Positions 1-11,650 of a DNA stretch of 64,000 nt are shown here, in pieces (the first letter of the stretch is position 1; each line of letters begins with the position of its first letter). The position numbers were made by a program, and so were the translations under genes. The stretch is taken from positions 1,488,001 to 1,552,000 of the forward strand of contig NC_135242.1 in NCBI RefSeq assembly GCF_947623445.1. Reading direction: 5' to 3'. The notes under the pieces were generated by a model. That model did not search any database. It was not told the DNA's origin and saw only the letters and a list, made by a program, of their open reading frames with translations. Origin of the DNA: Clavelina lepadiformis (lineage: Eukaryota > Chordata > Ascidiacea > Aplousobranchia > Clavelinidae).

Positions 1-279
1 TGGTATGTGTGTATACCACTGTTTATGTATACCACTGTGTGTAATTTTATTCAAAATGATTTCATGTGTTTCGCATCTTGAAACTATACCGAAGTCTTTA
101 GAAGCTTTCTTTCAAAACAACAGGGATTGTTTTTGTATGTGACAGTTACTGCTGTTCTTTACTTTGTAGTAAATTTTGAAAAAATTAATTTAGATTTATT
201 ATTTTTATTCCAACAGTTTTGGTTACATTTGATCAGTTTTCCGCTATCAAAAAAACCTAATATTTTAAGTTTTTTTCAG
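1..279 (+). promoter_or_regulatory. A-type upstream block (partial) with 5' UTR intron
   Basis: This is the right part of the upstream block found before most A-type genes in the window. A putative donor GTATGTGA begins at 135, and a pyrimidine tract with CAG acceptor ends at 279, 33 bases before the start codon. The TATA position used by other copies (TTTATAAA) reads TTTAGAAG here, at about 99-106, so the core promoter may be damaged. The left part of the block lies outside the window. The splice and promoter roles are inferred from conservation across copies. Confidence 0.5.
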
Positions 280-312
280 CAAATAGGTTATAAGTTGTAT
301 GATAATCAGGTA

Positions 313-1580
<1,268 letters not shown>

Positions 1581-1639
1581 CCAGAACACCGATTTGCAAG
1601 ATCCTTTGATTACTATGATAATAATAGCATAATCAAACC

Positions 1640-1924
1640 ATGGGGTGTCATCCGGGTAATATGCGAGTTGATGATTTATTCAAGGCAATCAGTGAGTTGA
1701 TGTTTTATTGGAAACAATCAGTGATATGATATCACATGAATTCAAATCAATGCGATTGGATACGCAGATGGAAGAAACAAAAAGAAACTGAAACCATGAA
1801 CATTGCAATGTCCCACCGAAGAAACATCACTACCATTAGTGTCAGATCACAAGTATGTATTTTCCTAAGACTCCCATTACCATTATGCGTTGCATTTTGT
1901 TTGTTTTTTCCCTTGAATTTTTAA
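1640..1924 (+). pseudogene. Broken short coiled-coil module
   Basis: A copy of the short module whose open form is at 48934-49197. It starts MGCHPGNMRVDD. A small internal duplication of the gttgatgttttatt region shifts the frame, and a TGA follows after about 29 codons. The rest (EFKSMRLD-like DNA, then AMSHRRNITTISVRSQ and a hydrophobic tail) is still recognisable up to 1924. It lies directly after the fingers of the preceding pseudogene and contains no fingers. Broken here; the module is described under the 48934 copy. Confidence 0.7.
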
Positions 1925-1984
1925 GCAATATGACAAAGTAATGTCTAGTAGCATTGTGTTTGAGGAAATGTTTTCGCATTTCGC

Positions 1985-2452
1985 TGAGGTATTGTTTACA
2001 TTAAAATGATTTTTTCACCAGGTTGAAAACTTAACCAAGCAACGCAATTTGAAACGTTATTAATCATCATTAAATTAAACAGTGATATCATAAATGAAAC
2101 GTTTGAAACGATTGGAATACTTTTCACTAGTACAAATACTATGACATATTGATATGAAGATCTTTGTATGGTGTGTGCCAATTGTGGGTTAGTTTAGGTC
2201 AAACTGGTGTATAATGTCATTTAAGATGATGTTGTGTGCTTTACGTGTTGAAACGATGTAGAAGTCTTTATAAACAGTTTTTCAAAATAACAGGGAATAT
2301 TTTTGTTTTAGTATGTGACTGCTGTTCTTTACTTTGTAGTAAAATTTGAAAAAAATTGTTTAGATGTATTATTTTTATTCCAACAGTTTTGTTTACACAT
2401 TATCACTTTTCCGCTATCAACAAAATCTTCAAATATTTTAAGTTCTTTTCAG
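1985..2452 (+). promoter_or_regulatory. A-type upstream block, TATA box and 5' UTR intron
   Basis: Upstream block of the gene at 2487. It has TTTATAAA at 2267-2274, then an A/C-rich stretch with CAACAG-like sequence (possible transcription start), a putative donor GTATGT at 2311 and an acceptor TTCTTTTCAG ending at 2452. This would give a 5' UTR intron of about 140 bases. The same order recurs before most A and C genes. This copy is shorter than others because the part with the CAATGGTCATTG palindrome is missing. Confidence 0.55.
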
Positions 2453-2486
2453 CAAATGGGTTATAAAGTTGTATGATAACTAGGCA

Positions 2487-3842
2487 ATGGATTGTCATCC
2501 AGTTGGTATGCAAGTTGATTTTTTGTTGAAAACAATCAGTGATATGGTTTCACAAGAATTTAAATCAATGCGACAAGATATGAAGATAGAATTTGCTAAA
2601 GTGCAAGAAAATATGGAAGATATGGTTTCAAAGATTTTTGCAGAAACAAAGAAAGCTGAAATCATAAACAATCCAATACCGATTAATAAAACGTCACAAG
2701 CATTAGATGTAGCATCTGATATAGGAATTTGTATTAAAGAAGTTTATTCTCAGAATGCATCAGTTCTTCCTCTTGTTGATACTATCAAAGAAGAACCTTT
2801 GCTGTTGCAGCATTGGGAGGTTTCTGAAATGGATGACCCAAGTATGTCCATGTCAAATAAGTTTTCTCTTCAATCAGAGATTGGATTAAATGCCGTAGTT
2901 AAAACTGTTAAACCCCAAACCTGTATTGAAGAAGATCATTCTGAAAAGGCATCAGTTTATCCTCAATTTGATGTTATTGAAAAGAAACCTTTGTTGTTGC
3001 AAAAATATGCAGATTTGCAAACTGAGATTGATGACCCAACTATATCCATCTTAAATAAATTAACTTCTCAATCAGAGATTGGGGTAAAAGCCACAGTTAA
3101 AACGATTGATATCAGAAACTGTATTGAAAGAAGTTCAGATAAAGAATGCAACGATTCTGTGGAAATGTTCTTTGATAATTCTGCAACAAATGATAGAAAC
3201 AATGCTTGCAAAATCCACGCTCAAGTGTTTGTTGGAAACAAAGAAAAACGTTTTTTTTGCAAGTTTTGTGATAAATTATTCCAACACAAAGCAAACTTGA
3301 ATACTCATGTAAGAACTCACACAGGCGAGCGGCCTTATCAATGTCAATTGTGTCACAAGTCTTTTACCCAAAATGTCAGTTTGCAAACTCATATGAATAC
3401 CCACACCGGAGTACGACCTTATCAATGCCAGGTGTGTCATAAATCATTTACCCAAAATGGAAGTTTGCAAACTCATATGAATGTCCACTCTGGAAAAAAA
3501 CCTTATCAATGCCAGGTGTGTCACAAGTCATTTTCCCAACAGAGCAATTTGCGAACTCACATGACTAACCATACCGGACAAAAACCTGATCAATGCCAAG
3601 TGTGCGAAAAGTCATTTACCAGCAACAGCGATTTGCAGATTCATATGAGAATCCACACTGGTCAAAGACCTTATCAATGCCAAGTGTGTAACAAGTCATT
3701 TACCAGAAGCAGCCATTTGCAAGATCATAGTAGAATCCATACTGGGGAGCGACCCTATCAATGCCACGTATGTCAAAAGTCATTTTCCCAAAAAAGCCAT
3801 TTGCGTACTCATACTGCTACCCACACTGGAGAGCATCCTTAA
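2487..3842 (+). CDS. C2H2 zinc-finger protein, 7 fingers, A/B chimera
   Basis: Intact 451-residue reading frame in one exon. Residues 1-70 hold the family N-terminus ([19 protein letters not shown]) and a charged, probably coiled-coil helix. Residues about 70-250 are acidic and carry IKEEPLLLQ and IEKKPLLLQ motifs, the first matching a psi-K-x-E SUMO site. Seven C2H2 fingers fill about 254-449, each C-x2-C-x12-H-x3-H with TG(E/Q/V)(R/K)P-type linkers; all cysteines and histidines are present. The start fits the conserved acceptor 34 bases upstream and the homologous starts. The N-terminus is A-like, but from [12 protein letters not shown] onward the sequence is B-like, suggesting recombination. 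The product is probably a nuclear DNA-binding protein; target and effect (activator or repressor) cannot be read from the sequence. Decayed fingers continue after the stop, so the ancestral protein was longer. Confidence 0.85.
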   Translation: MDCHPVGMQVDFLLKTISDMVSQEFKSMRQDMKIEFAKVQENMEDMVSKIFAETKKAEIINNPIPINKTSQALDVASDIGICIKEVYSQNASVLPLVDTIKEEPLLLQHWEVSEMDDPSMSMSNKFSLQSEIGLNAVVKTVKPQTCIEEDHSEKASVYPQFDVIEKKPLLLQKYADLQTEIDDPTISILNKLTSQSEIGVKATVKTIDIRNCIERSSDKECNDSVEMFFDNSATNDRNNACKIHAQVFVGNKEKRFFCKFCDKLFQHKANLNTHVRTHTGERPYQCQLCHKSFTQNVSLQTHMNTHTGVRPYQCQVCHKSFTQNGSLQTHMNVHSGKKPYQCQVCHKSFSQQSNLRTHMTNHTGQKPDQCQVCEKSFTSNSDLQIHMRIHTGQRPYQCQVCNKSFTRSSHLQDHSRIHTGERPYQCHVCQKSFSQKSHLRTHTATHTGEHP

Positions 3843-4671
3843 TAATGCCAGGTTTGCAAGTCATTTGACAGAAATTGAGATTTGCAGGCTTATTTGAGAA
3901 TCCACACTGGAAAGTGACCTTATCAATAGCGGGTGTGTAACAATGAATTTTATTTCAGCTATGACTTGCACAGTCAGATCAGAACCCATTCGAGCGACTT
4001 TGTCTGTGTCATGTTTATCACAGATCATTTACTCAAAGTTGCAATTTATGTACTTACATGACTATTCATTCAAGAATGCGCAATTACTATTGCTAAGTGT
4101 CTCAGAAGTAGAAATGAGCTGATACAAAATTCAACCAGAAAAATCTTTCTCGCAACACATCCCGAGTCACAAGTTTTTTCACATTATACCAGTTTGCGAG
4201 CTCAGTTGACCATTTACACAGGAGAACACCCAACTACTGTCTTTATTGGGATCACAGCATATGAGTCATGATCACATAATTATGTGAGTATTGTGGGAAA
4301 GCTTTGACTAAGTGGCGCTCATAGAAAATATTTAGGAGCTTCTCACCCTGATTCTGTATCCGTGAAAATTTTGTTTTGGATTTCCATTTTTACCTTTTTC
4401 AACATCGTATGTTCCGTTAAAGCAAAATACAGCCTTACATTGTTGTGGTTGGTAAATAGCATTTGATAATTATACTTTCCAGTTTCTTAATTCTGTTTCT
4501 GGTTTGGTGATGTACAATAGAGAGTTCTTCTCAGTTTTAGAATAAATTGTTGGATATCCGAAGTTCTATGTCATATTCAACTTTAAAGCTTCGGGTTGGT
4601 TTGCGAAGATAGCATTAGTTTAATAGTTTAAAAAAGTTATTACCATCGCAAGTATAGCAAAAATTTCCATT
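3843..4671 (+). pseudogene. Decayed C-terminal fingers and 3' flank
   Basis: After the stop, finger DNA continues with several in-frame stops. CQVCKSF and RIHTGK are readable near 3845-3920, VCNNEFYFSYDLHSQIRTH near 3930-3990, and a last CEYCGKALTKWRS followed by TAG near 4280-4325. The same decayed block follows the B relics at 22972 and 31051, so the early stop arose before those copies were made. The rest up to about 4671 is AT-rich 3' flank shared with those copies. Confidence 0.65.
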
Positions 4672-4679
4672 GTCTAATT

Positions 4680-5278
4680 CAGCGTGGTCCAACTTCTTTT
4701 CATCGCGGGCCAAAATCAGAAAAAATTTTATTTTGCGGGCCAATGTTTTAATTTAAATCCTTTTTTTCCTCATAAATTGATCGTGCGCCTTATAAGCGGG
4801 TGCGCCTAATGTATGGATCAAGTAGTAGTGTAGTGCTTTATTGCATACACTCAAAACCAGTACCGATACTATTATTATATAAATAAACCACCGTCTTACA
4901 CAGCCGTAAAAGCAACTAGCAACTGTGATAATCACCCACGGGTGGGCAACATACGGCCCGCGGGCCCGACCCGTTTTGTGTTTTTGACCCGCATTTTTGT
5001 TGTTGTGCGCATTGTGCGCATTTTTGTTTAATGAGCTTCATAAGGTACCCATACTCCTTAAAATACGTTGCGTTCTATAGCCCGGTACGCCTTATGTATG
5101 AACAAAAAACTAATCAAAGCAATTTATTGACAGTGCGCCTTATAATCGAGTACGCTTTACGGTCCGTAAAATATTGTATGTTGCCAGATTGAATCAAAGC
5201 TGACTATTAGTTCGCGGGCCAAAAAATCGGTGCTCGCGGGCCAACTTTGGCCCGCGGGCCTGCAGTTGGACCACGCTG
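4680..5278 (+). mobile_element. hAT-type non-autonomous element
   Basis: The ends are CAGCGTGGTCCAAC and GTTGGACCACGCTG, a perfect 14-base inverted repeat with the CAG start usual for hAT. It is flanked by an 8-base target duplication GTCTAATT at 4672-4679 and 5279-5286. The uninserted site is present in the paralogous flanks near 23840 and 31905. There is no transposase frame. The interior includes tracts related in reverse to the element at 46788-46965 and another hAT-like end (GGGTGGGCAACATACGGCCC near 4940), so it is composite. Confidence 0.92.
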
Positions 5279-5286
5279 GTCTAATT

Positions 5287-6144
5287 CAATAACTTCAACA
5301 TATAAATTTGATCTTTTAGTTAATAAATATTGAAATGGGCTGCGTTAAATGGTTTAATATAGATGATTGCTGCACTAAACTGATATTCAATTATTTGTAG
5401 TTTCGGTTTTTAATTTCTGTGATTTTGTCTGCATTTCATTTTATTCTTTAATGTGATAGAGGTGTCCATATTTTTACATAAACATTAGCTCCTTGTGTTG
5501 CGTGTATTTGTTTTAGCTATTTTACTAACTTTAAGTTATTTTTTAAGTATCAAGATGGCAATATTTCAATATATTCAACTTTAAACTGCAATATACTTAT
5601 GTTTAAATATAACTTTCATAACGCACTTTCAAGTTTTTCGTGATTATGTGCTCGTTATTTTACTGCTAGGAACAGGATTTTCTGAAGTAATATGTCAACA
5701 AAGTAAATTAAGGTTAAGTTTTGCTTGATGAACAATATGTTGGCCTCGCTTATGTTTGCAAACTTTCACATAAGTACCAAATAATTTGCAAACTTTTTTT
5801 TAGGAAATTTGATGCTGTTTAGTTTTGTTTTACGTTTGTCATACAGAGTGTGCTGTGACTCATAATTCTGTTTTCCTGTAATTTCCCATCTTTTATATTT
5901 TGTTTTCTATTTATTGTTAAGTATGGAATGTCATCCAGATGGCATGCATTGAAAGTAGAGATTTACCGATGAAACCTACTTTGAGTCCACAGTCTGTGAT
6001 GTAAAATGTGTCTTTTTTGACAAAATTGGTTGTTCAAATACTTTAATTTTGTTTTTCATTATTTTGATCTTTAAACACATCTTAATTTTTGTCTTTCATG
6101 TTTTTTAAGCAAATAAGTTATAAATATTATAGTACCATTAAACC
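5287..6144 (+). other. Flank with orphan N-terminal start and B-like upstream DNA
   Basis: AT-rich DNA without a gene. At 5923-5952 a ten-codon orphan of the family start (MECHPDGMH, then stop) follows a TTATTGTTAAGT tract. The last 100 bases resemble the upstream DNA of B-type genes and end in TTTTTTAAG at 6109, a weaker acceptor than the usual TTTTCAG. Confidence 0.5.
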
Positions 6145-7724
6145 ATGAAGTGTCATTCAGTTGGTATGCAAGTTAACGTTTTATTGAAAGCAATCAGTGA
6201 TCTTATTTCATAAGAATTCAAATCAATGTGACAAGATATGAAGAAGGAATTTGTAAAAATACAACAAAACAAGGAAGATGCGGTTTCAAGACTTTTTGTG
6301 GAAACAAAGAACAGTGAAACCATGAACAATGCAATGCCAACTGAGGAAAAATCGCAACCGACTGTTGTAAAATCTGATTTCAACCCTAATAATGAGGAAG
6401 TTTATTCTGAGGAGGGACCAGTCCTTCCTTTTATTGAAGCTATCAAAGAAAAACCTTTGCTGTTTGAAGAATATCAATTTTCACGGACTAAGACTGATGA
6501 TCCCAATATATCCGTGATAAATAAATTTCCTCTTCAATCAGAGGTTGGAGCAAAATCGACAGTTACACTTGTTGAGCCACAAAGTCGTGTTGAAAGAAAC
6601 TCAGATGAAGAATGCAGAAACTCTGTGCAAATGTTTCTCGATAAACCCACCGCAAGTGATAGAAAGAATTTTTTAGAGTAGATGCTCAGTTGTTTGTTAG
6701 AAAAAACAAAGAAAAGCATTTTTCTTGCAATTTTTGTGATAAATCAGTCAAATACAAAAAAAAATTGAAAGTTCATCTAAGAACTCACACAGGTGGGCAA
6801 CCTTATCAATGCCAAGTGTGTCAAAAGTCATTGATCCAAAATGGCAGTTTGCAGCATCATATGAGAATCCACACTGAAGAGCGACCTTTTCAATGTGATG
6901 TGTGCCACAAGTCCTTTTTCGCTAGCAACAGTTTAAAAGCTCATATAAGAACTCATACAGGTGAGCGACCTTATCCATGCCAAATTTGTCTCAAGTCATT
7001 TATGCAAAATGGACATTTGAAAACTCATATGAGAACTCACACTGGACAGCGACCTTATCAATGCAATGTGTGCGACAAGTCATTTTCCGATTACAGCAGT
7101 TTGAAAGCTCATATGAGAACTCACACTGGAGAGCGACCTTATCAATGCAACGTGTGCCACAAGTCATTTTCCGATAGCCGCATTTTGAAAACTCATAAGA
7201 GAACTCACACTGGAGAGCAACCTTATCAATGCCAAATTTGTCACAAGTCATTTATCAATAATGGAAATTTACAAGCTCATATGAGGACTCACACTGGAGA
7301 GCGACCTTTTCAATGCAATGTGTGTGACAAGTCACTTTCCAATAGCAACAGTTTGAAAGCTCATATGAGAACTCACACTGGAGAGCAACCTTATAAATGT
7401 GATGTGTGCTACAAGTCATTTTCCGTTAGCAGCAATTTGAAAACTCATATAAGAACTCATACTGGAGAGCGACCTTTTCAATGCAATGTGTGTGACAAGT
7501 CACTTTCCAATAGCAACAGTTTGAAAGCTCGTATGAGAACTCACACTGGAGAGCGACCTTATGAATGTGATGTGTGCCACAAGTCATTTTCCGTTAGCAG
7601 CAGTTTGAAAACTCATATGAGAACTCACACAGGTGAGCGACCTTATCAATGCCAAATTTGTCACAAGTCATTTATCAAAAATGAAAATTTGCAAGCTCAT
7701 ATGAGGATTCATACTGGAGAATGA
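6145..7724 (+). pseudogene. Broken zinc-finger gene with 12-finger open frame
   Basis: The N-terminus (MKCHSVGMQVNVLLKAISD) is interrupted by TAA for Gln and TGA for Arg at about 6211 and 6229. The frame then runs open from 6238 to 6681 through the acidic spacer (IKEKPLLFEEYQFS) and breaks at about 6675 by an indel that gives FLE and a stop. The finger region 6690-7724 is one open frame with 12 consecutive well-formed fingers ending MRIHTGE; the closing TGA replaces the CGA of the linker. Adjacent fingers are nearly identical (for example CNVCDKSLSNSNSLKA occurs twice), showing recent finger duplication. It is most likely a pseudogene, but the long undamaged array means its loss was recent or the array is used from another start. 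Confidence 0.75.
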
Positions 7725-7850
7725 CCTTATAAATGTGATGTGTTAGACAAGTCATTTTTTGTTATCAGCAGTTTAAAACTCATATAAGAATATACACTGG
7801 AGAGGTATCTTATCAATGCCAGTTGTGCCACAAGTCAAAAGTTGTGAAAA
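7725..7850 (+). pseudogene. Residual fingers after the stop
   Basis: About 1.5 decayed fingers (CDVLDKSFFVIS-like, then [10 protein letters not shown]) follow the stop and end abruptly where the upstream block of the next unit begins. This abrupt joint marks a unit boundary. Confidence 0.5.
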
Positions 7851-8556
7851 CTCAACCAAGCAAGGCAATTCGAAACGTTATTAATCATCATCATTAAATT
7901 AAACAATAATATCATAAATGAAACTGTTGACACGATTGGAATAGTTTTCACTAGTACAAATACTATGATATATTGATATGAAGATCTTTGTATGGTCTGA
8001 AGTGAACCTAAAACGTTTCAATCAAATCAATGGTCATTGGTCAGTGACTTTCAACAACACATCAAACAGACTTTAACAATTAATTCGGATAAAACTTTCC
8101 TAAATGTGTTGGTCTAAGATTTTTAAGTGATTTGAGCACTGTTTATGGTGTGTGCCAGGTGTGTGTGTATACCACTGTTTATGGTGTGTTATGTCATTTA
8201 AGATGATTTCGTGTGTTTTGCATCTTGAAACTAAGCAGAAGTCTTTATAAACATTTTTTCAAAAAAACAGGGAATCTTTTTGATTTTCGTTTTTGTATGT
8301 GACAGTCATTGCTGTTCTTTACTTTATAGTAAAGTTTGATGATAGAGTCCTAAAAATTGTTGTAGTTGATTGTCCAATAGTTTACCTGAATGTGTGCAAT
8401 GCAAGATGTGTTTGTGATAAAATTGAGGCAAGACATTGTGGTTGCCCCCACCCTGTTGTAACAATCGTCGACTGACATGCGATCCTGTATCCTTTTAATT
8501 CCGCGTCTATCATTACTTGTATCATTCTTGTTTTTTACAGCAACAAATTTTTTCAG
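7851..8556 (+). promoter_or_regulatory. Upstream block of C-type gene 1
   Basis: Shares its left two thirds with the A-type blocks: ACTCAACCAAGCAAGGCAAT start, near-palindrome ATCAATGGTCATTG near 8023, TATAAA at 8246-8251 and putative donor GTATGTGA near 8297. The right third is specific to C genes (a tract rich in TTGTAACAATCGTCGACTGAC) and ends in the acceptor TTTTTTCAG at 8556, followed by GAAGTAGG. Confidence 0.5.
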
Positions 8557-8598
8557 GAAGTAGGTTGTAATTAGTTACATTCATTATTAACGTGAGCT

Positions 8599-9015
8599 AT
8601 GGAACGTGACCTTGGTACAATGCAAGTTGATATTGCATTGAAAACTAACAGTCATGTTAATGCCATTTTACAAGAATTTAAATCAATGCGACAAGACATG
8701 AAGATGGAATTTGCAAAAGTGCAAGAAAATATAGATGATATGGCTTCAAAGATTCTTGCAGAAACAAAGAAAGTTGAAACAATAAACAACGCAAGTCCAA
8801 TTGAAGAAACATCACAACCATTGGATATAGAACCTGCTAATGGCATTTGTATTGGGGGAGTTTATTCTGAGAATTCACCAGTCCTTCCTCTCATTAATAA
8901 GTCTGTCAAAGAAGAACCTTTGCTATTGGAAGAGTTTCAAATTTCACCGACTGAGTCTGATAACCCAAATATATCCATATTAAACAAATTTCTTTCTCTT
9001 TCAAAGATGGATTAA
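8599..9015 (+). CDS. C-type finger-less coiled-coil protein, copy 1
   Basis: Open frame of 138 residues. Residues 1-60 are the family helix (MERDLGTMQVDIALKTNSH, then [19 protein letters not shown]). Residues 60-138 are the acidic spacer with [12 protein letters not shown], a psi-K-x-E site. It ends LSKMD and stop, before any finger. The stop comes from a shared shift against the finger genes, where DNA homologous to GVNATVKTVEPQ continues out of frame. Two other copies (19903, 45409) stop at the same place with 137 residues, so the short form was fixed before duplication. Expected to be a small acidic protein able to pair through its helix, possibly interfering with full-length relatives. 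Whether it is translated is unknown, and it could be an early-stage pseudogene family. Confidence 0.6.
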   Translation: MERDLGTMQVDIALKTNSHVNAILQEFKSMRQDMKMEFAKVQENIDDMASKILAETKKVETINNASPIEETSQPLDIEPANGICIGGVYSENSPVLPLINKSVKEEPLLLEEFQISPTESDNPNISILNKFLSLSKMD

Positions 9016-9800
9016 TGCCGCAATTAAAGCTGTTGAGCCTCAAAGCTGTATTGAAATATTTCAAATAAATAATGTAGCGATTCTGTGGAAATGTTCCTTG
9101 ATGAAGCTGCCAAAAATAATAAAGTCAATACATGCTCAATGCTCATATGTCTGGTCGAAGTTACAAAGAAATACAATTTTTTTGCAATTTTTGTGATAAA
9201 TCATTCCAACACAAAACAAACTTGATCTCGATTGGATGAGCGACCTTATCAATGCCAGTTGTGTCACAAATCATTTACCGAACTAAACCCGCTCCAGCGT
9301 CATATAAGATACTCACACGGAAAAGCAACCTTATCAATGCCGGGTGTGTGAAATTTCATTAAAGCTAAGCATGTTTTTGACACCTCATATGAGAAGTCAC
9401 ACACTGGAGACATCTTATCAATGCGATATGTGTGAAAAGATGTGCAAGATGTGTCGAAATTTGGTTTCCCAAAAATGGTATTTGCGGAGTCATGTGATTA
9501 TTCATCCTGCAAAGCGACCTTAACAATGATTTTTTTGTCAAAAATCATGTATATTGAAAGGATATTTATTTAGACGCATTAGAACTCACACTGGGACACG
9601 ACCATACAAATGCAAATATTGTAAAAAGGTGTTGGGACAATAATTTAACTTTGAAAAACATTTACAAACCATTATCCAGAGGCTGCATCAATTTATTTGT
9701 GTTTTATTTGTCCACTTTTACATGTTTTATCGGTAACCTTCTATATTTCATGAAACATAAAATTGCACTATACTGGTTGTTTTTGGCAAAAAAACATTTA
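9016..9800 (+). pseudogene. Decayed finger tail of C-type gene 1
   Basis: Out-of-frame remains of the rest of the spacer and of about six fingers ([13 protein letters not shown] near 9245, CRVCEISLKLS near 9340, CDMCEKMCKMCRN near 9420) with many indels. A last finger-like CKYCKKVLGQ and FEKHLQT near 9608-9660 is followed by an AT-rich 3' flank that recurs after many units. Confidence 0.6.
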
Positions 9801-9921
9801 AAAATTATCAAATTTTCAGTTTTCTTGTTGTGATTAAGTTAAAAGATGTGTCCCAATTTCATTATGGAGGAAAACTACTTATTTAAAAATTGTGAAAATT
9901 TGGTTCGAGTGTTTTCATATA

Positions 9922-11108
9922 CAGTCGAATCTGGTTAATTGCATAGTCAATTTGCCAAGCCTTTCTATGCGATTAAACGAATTATGCGTTTATGCGAAAG
10001 TTCAAAGTCCACTTATAGTCTTACCTGACGTGCGAAGCTGGTCACGTGTAAAAGCGTCAAAACGCAAAACACTAACGTTTGTTGTGTATTGCGATCATCC
10101 ATTCATTCAAACGCGCAAAACACTCTATCATTTATTGTTTATTGAAGAAATATACTGCATGATTGTTGTTTGTTTGATTTTTTTGCATGTTTTCTTGCAT
10201 TTGTGTTTCTAAACGAACAAATGTTGCCATGTCCACCCCTTCAAAATGTAGTCGTCGGCGAATTGTATCAAGTGCATGCGGAACTTCTTTATTTTTTGGT
10301 GTAGTCGTGTAACGAAATTATGTCACGCGTTATTCACAGTATTTTGTATTTTACCGTTTTTGTGAGGTTGTTCTCTAGTGCGTTGATTGGTTGCAATTAC
10401 CGTTGTTTGTCTCACGTTCTGTGCACTTTTATATTATTATCACTAATTTGGCGCCTTGCCTTTAGTACCTTATAAAAGCCGTTCGTTAGGTGATTTGAGT
10501 AGGTCGGTTTTGGTTTTGGGTCGTAGAGGCTGTCCAATAAAATGAGTTGATTTGTTGGGTTTTACTGGTGGTGTCGCGGTTCACCGTGAATGTGGAAATT
10601 GAGCCTGGCTACACGAAAGAAAAAGTTCTGTTACAGTCGCAACGATTGCATCAGCAAAGCTTTCCTCCTTGATGTCGTCTTTTTCAACTTGTTTGTTTCG
10701 TAAAACTTCTTCACATATTACAACATCATCTTAATGCAACACTTTAACCATTTCTTTACGCAGCGTTTAAATGAAACTAAAACAGTGCGAATGTTAATGT
10801 CTGCGTATTGACAGCCACGTGTTAAGGCTTAAATTCGGCATTGAATGTTGGATTGTTTTGTAACAAAGCGCAGTACAAGTGTGCGCTCCCAGTGCACGTT
10901 GTTTTCAATTTTATCTTTTAAAAACTTTTGAATAATCGAATAAATCACCTTCATTTTTATTCAATTAAGCGGATTATGCAATAAACTGCTATGCGATAAA
11001 CCAAAGTATAATCTTTACAAATGATAGACTATGGTTTGGGATTTGCGCTCTTTATGCGATAAAACGAATTATGCGTTTATCCAGAATGCACTTAACCGGG
11101 TTTGACTG
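9922..11108 (+). mobile_element. pogo/Tigger-like non-autonomous element
   Basis: The ends CAGTCGAATCTGGTTAA and TTAACCGGGTTTGACTG form an imperfect 17-base inverted repeat, with TA on both sides as target duplication (9920-9921, 11109-11110). Uninserted paralogous sites are near 21210 and 55450. Subterminal ATGCGATAAACGAATTATGCG repeats occur at both ends. No transposase frame is visible. A solo LTR sits inside it. The TIR sequence and TA target fit pogo/Tigger; the class call is by resemblance. Confidence 0.85.
10308..10635 (+). mobile_element. Solo LTR nested in the pogo-like element
   Basis: A 328-base segment beginning TGTAACGAAATT and ending TTCTGTTACA (TG..CA with inverted TGTAAC/GTTACA), flanked by the 4-base duplication GTCG (10304-10307, 10636-10639). 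It holds a TATA box TATAAAAG at 10471-10478 and a poly(A) signal AATAAA at 10536-10541, spaced as in a retroelement LTR. No internal region remains. A Ty3-like origin is likely but cannot be proved from an LTR alone. Confidence 0.75.
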
Positions 11109-11609
11109 TATTTGTTTGTTGGGTATTTATAGGTATAAAATTGGTGCCCCCATTTAAAATATATTATGATGTTTTGTTGATCAACTTTTAAGATAAACTA
11201 TAAAGTTCATGATACTTGACCTGGTTCACAATTTTCTGGGGCTGATAGGTCCAATGTTAATTTTACAATTAATGTTTATGTGTGGAGAAAGCATTAGTCA
11301 AGTGTTTATTTAATTAAGAAAACAATTGCTGTCATGAGTGAAGCAAAAATATTTTTATGAAATTGACTGAATTAAATTTGAAAAAAATGATTTTGAAATA
11401 GATTACTGTCATCATGTGTGAGAATTCAAATGATTATTTGCTGTTATTTGTGTTCCTCTTTAAACACATCATAATTTTTGTGAACTGTCACAGCAAGCAT
11501 ATTTATTACAATTTACTTTTAACATTTCAATTCAATTTTTGGGTTTTGACATCTTATTCAAATTAATATGTTACTTTTTATTAAAACGTTTTACCTTTCA
11601 CATTTTCAG
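11109..11609 (+). promoter_or_regulatory. B-type upstream block
   Basis: Shared with 21140-21714 and 53023-53453 and unlike the A-type block. It contains CTTGACCTGGTTCACAATTTT, a run of AT-rich DNA, and TTACCTTTCACATTTTCAG, an acceptor ending at 11609, 41 bases before the start codon. No TATA box at a fixed position stands out. Confidence 0.45.
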
Positions 11610-11650
11610 CCAATAGTTTTATAATAGTTTTATTGTATCACAATCAAACT

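Noticed and set aside
4753..4935. 60-codon minus-strand frame inside the hAT element
   Set aside because: Lies in transposon repeats, has no known motif and no paralogous support.
6977..7177. Alternative-frame + strand frames with repeated [12 protein letters not shown]
   Set aside because: Shifted-frame reading of the finger linker and Cys region. They recur wherever fingers occur.
9892..10212. 106-codon frame at the left end of the pogo-like element
   Set aside because: It crosses the element boundary and shows no transposase motif (no DDE or helix-turn-helix signature that I can see).
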